The position numbers and the translations under genes were made by a program. From Methylophaga sp. (GTDB taxonomy: Bacteria > Pseudomonadota > Gammaproteobacteria > Nitrosococcales > Methylophagaceae), in the NCBI RefSeq assembly GCF_030651745.1, contig NZ_JAUSCC010000082.1:1-19387 (forward strand): DNA of 19,387 bases, given 5' to 3'. Under the pieces are notes generated by a model. That model was not told the DNA's origin and ran no database searches. It worked only from the letters and a program-made list of their open reading frames with translations. Below are positions 19,323 to 19,387 of the stretch, piece by piece; the stretch's first letter is position 1, and the number at the start of each line of letters is the position of its first letter.

Positions 19323-19387
19323 ATGGTAAGTAAAAAAAGAGGATTAGGCAGAGGACTTGATGCACTGTTAGGTGACGTCAATCAGGA
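19323..19387 (+). CDS. parB: Chromosome partitioning protein ParB, N-terminal part (cut by window end)
   Basis: The visible 21 residues read VSKKRGLGRGLDALLGD after the initial methionine. This is the typical N terminus of chromosomal ParB (Spo0J): a basic start, then GLGRGLDALLG, the segment that stimulates the ParA ATPase. The start lies 18 bases after parA, with a short AGG upstream. The DNA-binding and CTP-binding parts are outside the window. Confidence 0.9.
   Translation, partial: MVSKKRGLGRGLDALLGDVNQ

Overview
The window is a stretch of ordinary gammaproteobacterial chromosome with moderate GC content (judged by eye, not computed). It carries complete, intact housekeeping genes packed in short operons. 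Protein sequences such as GltB and HemE closely resemble enterobacterial versions, and the gene pairs gltB-gltD-hemE and mnmG-rsmG-parA-parB are typical of Gammaproteobacteria. The base composition and gene set would fit a marine or methylotrophic lineage such as Methylophaga or a relative, but that assignment is inference. The mnmG-rsmG-parA-parB block suggests the right end lies near the chromosome origin, although no dnaA boxes or clear parS site are visible here.

Layout: a few codons of an unidentified upstream gene and a hairpin come first, then topA (+) closed by a perfect terminator. Facing it is a minus-strand operon purE-purK-Rdx family gene, with the last two genes joined by a TAATG overlap. 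A divergent spacer of about 250 bp carries a good sigma70 promoter for gltB-gltD (+), the two subunits of NADPH glutamate synthase. After gltD comes a non-coding, highly structured 266-bp element with perfect 24-bp terminal inverted repeats (10574-10839), then hemE (+). A perfect 13-bp bidirectional terminator separates hemE from the minus-strand operon torF-like porin, glnK, amtB. Then come lgt (+), dgkA (-, overlapping lgt tail to tail), and mnmG-rsmG-parA-parB (+), with parB running off the end.

The main theme is nitrogen assimilation. GltBD makes glutamate, AmtB imports ammonium, GlnK (PII) gates AmtB, and the porin may pass substrate through the outer membrane. Upstream of the porin I read a sigma54 promoter and two NtrC-like sites whose centres lie 32 bp apart, about 100 and 131 bp upstream of the predicted start site. 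This predicts that the three-gene operon is induced by nitrogen limitation.

I found no CRISPR, phage, toxin-antitoxin, defence or secondary-metabolite genes, and no tRNA or rRNA. The least explained item is the inverted-repeat element between gltD and hemE, which may also have supplied part of the hemE promoter.
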